Assembly: GCA_003221595.1 (NCBI GenBank)
Contig: QHSM01000126.1
Location: forward strand, 1-13,821
Direction: 5' to 3'
Source of the DNA: Candidatus Rokuibacteriota bacterium
GTDB lineage: Bacteria; Methylomirabilota; Methylomirabilia; Rokubacteriales; CSP1-6
DNA: 13,821 nt
Shown here one piece after another: positions 13,771-13,821 of the stretch. Numbering within the stretch: position 1 is the first letter of the stretch; the number at the start of each line of letters is the position of its first letter. A model generated the notes under the pieces. The model searched no databases. It saw only the letters and a list, made by a program, of their open reading frames with translations, and was not told the origin of the DNA. The position numbers and the translations under genes were made by a program.

Positions 13771-13775
13771 ACGCG

Positions 13776-13821
13776 ATGAAAAGGTATCAGGTCGTTCTCG
13801 CCACGATGGCGCTCGGCGCGG
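13776..13821 (+). CDS. Start of an exported protein (3' truncated by window end)
   Basis: Only 15 codons are visible: MKRYQVVLATMALGA, a basic residue pair followed by a hydrophobic stretch, which is the beginning of a signal peptide. The strong AAGGAGGAG site upstream supports a real start. It is transcribed divergently from the small exported protein. Nothing can be said about function. Confidence 0.6.
   Translation, partial: MKRYQVVLATMALGA

Larger units (their letters stand above)
13501..13775. other. Divergent intergenic region
   Basis: 275 bp lie between the starts of two genes pointing away from each other. It must hold promoters for both directions. It is slightly less GC-rich in patches (GAGTCTAACAGCAAAGG at about 13551-13567; the 13725-13740 area). 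A weak -10-like TTAGAC reads on the minus strand at about 13554-13559, with no convincing -35. Three copies of TCTCA occur at 13688, 13695 and 13710. No convincing gene, terminator or RNA structure was seen. Confidence 0.5.

Noticed and set aside
13738..13779. A 13-codon peptide (MVIESASTKEETR) ending over the start of the last gene
   Set aside because: It could be a leader peptide, but it has no clear ribosome site of its own and its last codons simply read through the Shine-Dalgarno of the next gene.
1..13821. CRISPR arrays, tRNA/rRNA genes, transposases or phage genes
   Set aside because: I looked for repeat-spacer structure, tRNA-like elements, DDE transposase motifs and terminal repeats and saw none.

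Overview
The window is a densely packed, GC-rich bacterial segment with long open frames, short intergenic gaps and Shine-Dalgarno-type ribosome sites. Exported solute-binding proteins with signal peptides and a NERD-domain protein fit a Gram-negative-type soil or subsurface bacterium. The overall style (many ABC substrate-binding proteins, DapL, a CheA with two HPt domains) resembles Candidatus Rokubacteria/Methylomirabilota or a deltaproteobacterial relative. This placement is a guess from style and not a proof. No RNA gene, insertion sequence, CRISPR array or prophage gene was seen.

Region 1 (1-9879, plus strand) is one co-directional run. It begins with the 3' end of a branched-chain-amino-acid-type periplasmic binding protein whose stop codon overlaps the start of a methyl-accepting chemotaxis protein (MCP). 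After these come a CheA-type hybrid histidine kinase (two HPt domains, kinase core, CheW domain, receiver), a degenerate receiver fused to a PATAN/DUF4388 domain, a CheY-like receiver leading into a Roadblock/LC7 domain, a four-helix membrane protein with a very long Pro/Ala and Glu/Ala linker and a Roadblock-like tail, and a membrane-anchored NERD-domain protein. Gaps are 0-22 nt or short overlaps, so this is probably one transcript. It reads as a non-canonical chemosensory pathway: the periplasmic protein and MCP sense, the CheA phosphorelays, and the output goes to PATAN and Roadblock/LC7 modules (families linked elsewhere to type IV pili or Ras-like GTPase polarity switches) rather than obviously to a flagellar motor. 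No separate CheW, CheR, CheB or MglA-like GTPase lies in the window.

Two reading-frame breaks fall in this run. One is near 6440-6456, between the receiver and the Roadblock domain, where the end of the receiver fold, including its conserved Lys, is also missing. The other is near 8676-8735, inside the membrane protein. Both look like indels in otherwise good coding sequence. They may be real mutations or assembly errors.

Region 2 (9863-13500, minus strand) is a second tight set that converges on region 1 with a 17-bp coding overlap. In transcription order it holds a small exported protein, a family-5 (peptide-type) ABC substrate-binding protein, a VOC-fold protein and LL-diaminopimelate aminotransferase (DapL). 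From 13501 to 13775 there is a 275-bp divergent intergenic region, and a new plus-strand gene with a strong ribosome site starts at 13776 and runs off the window.
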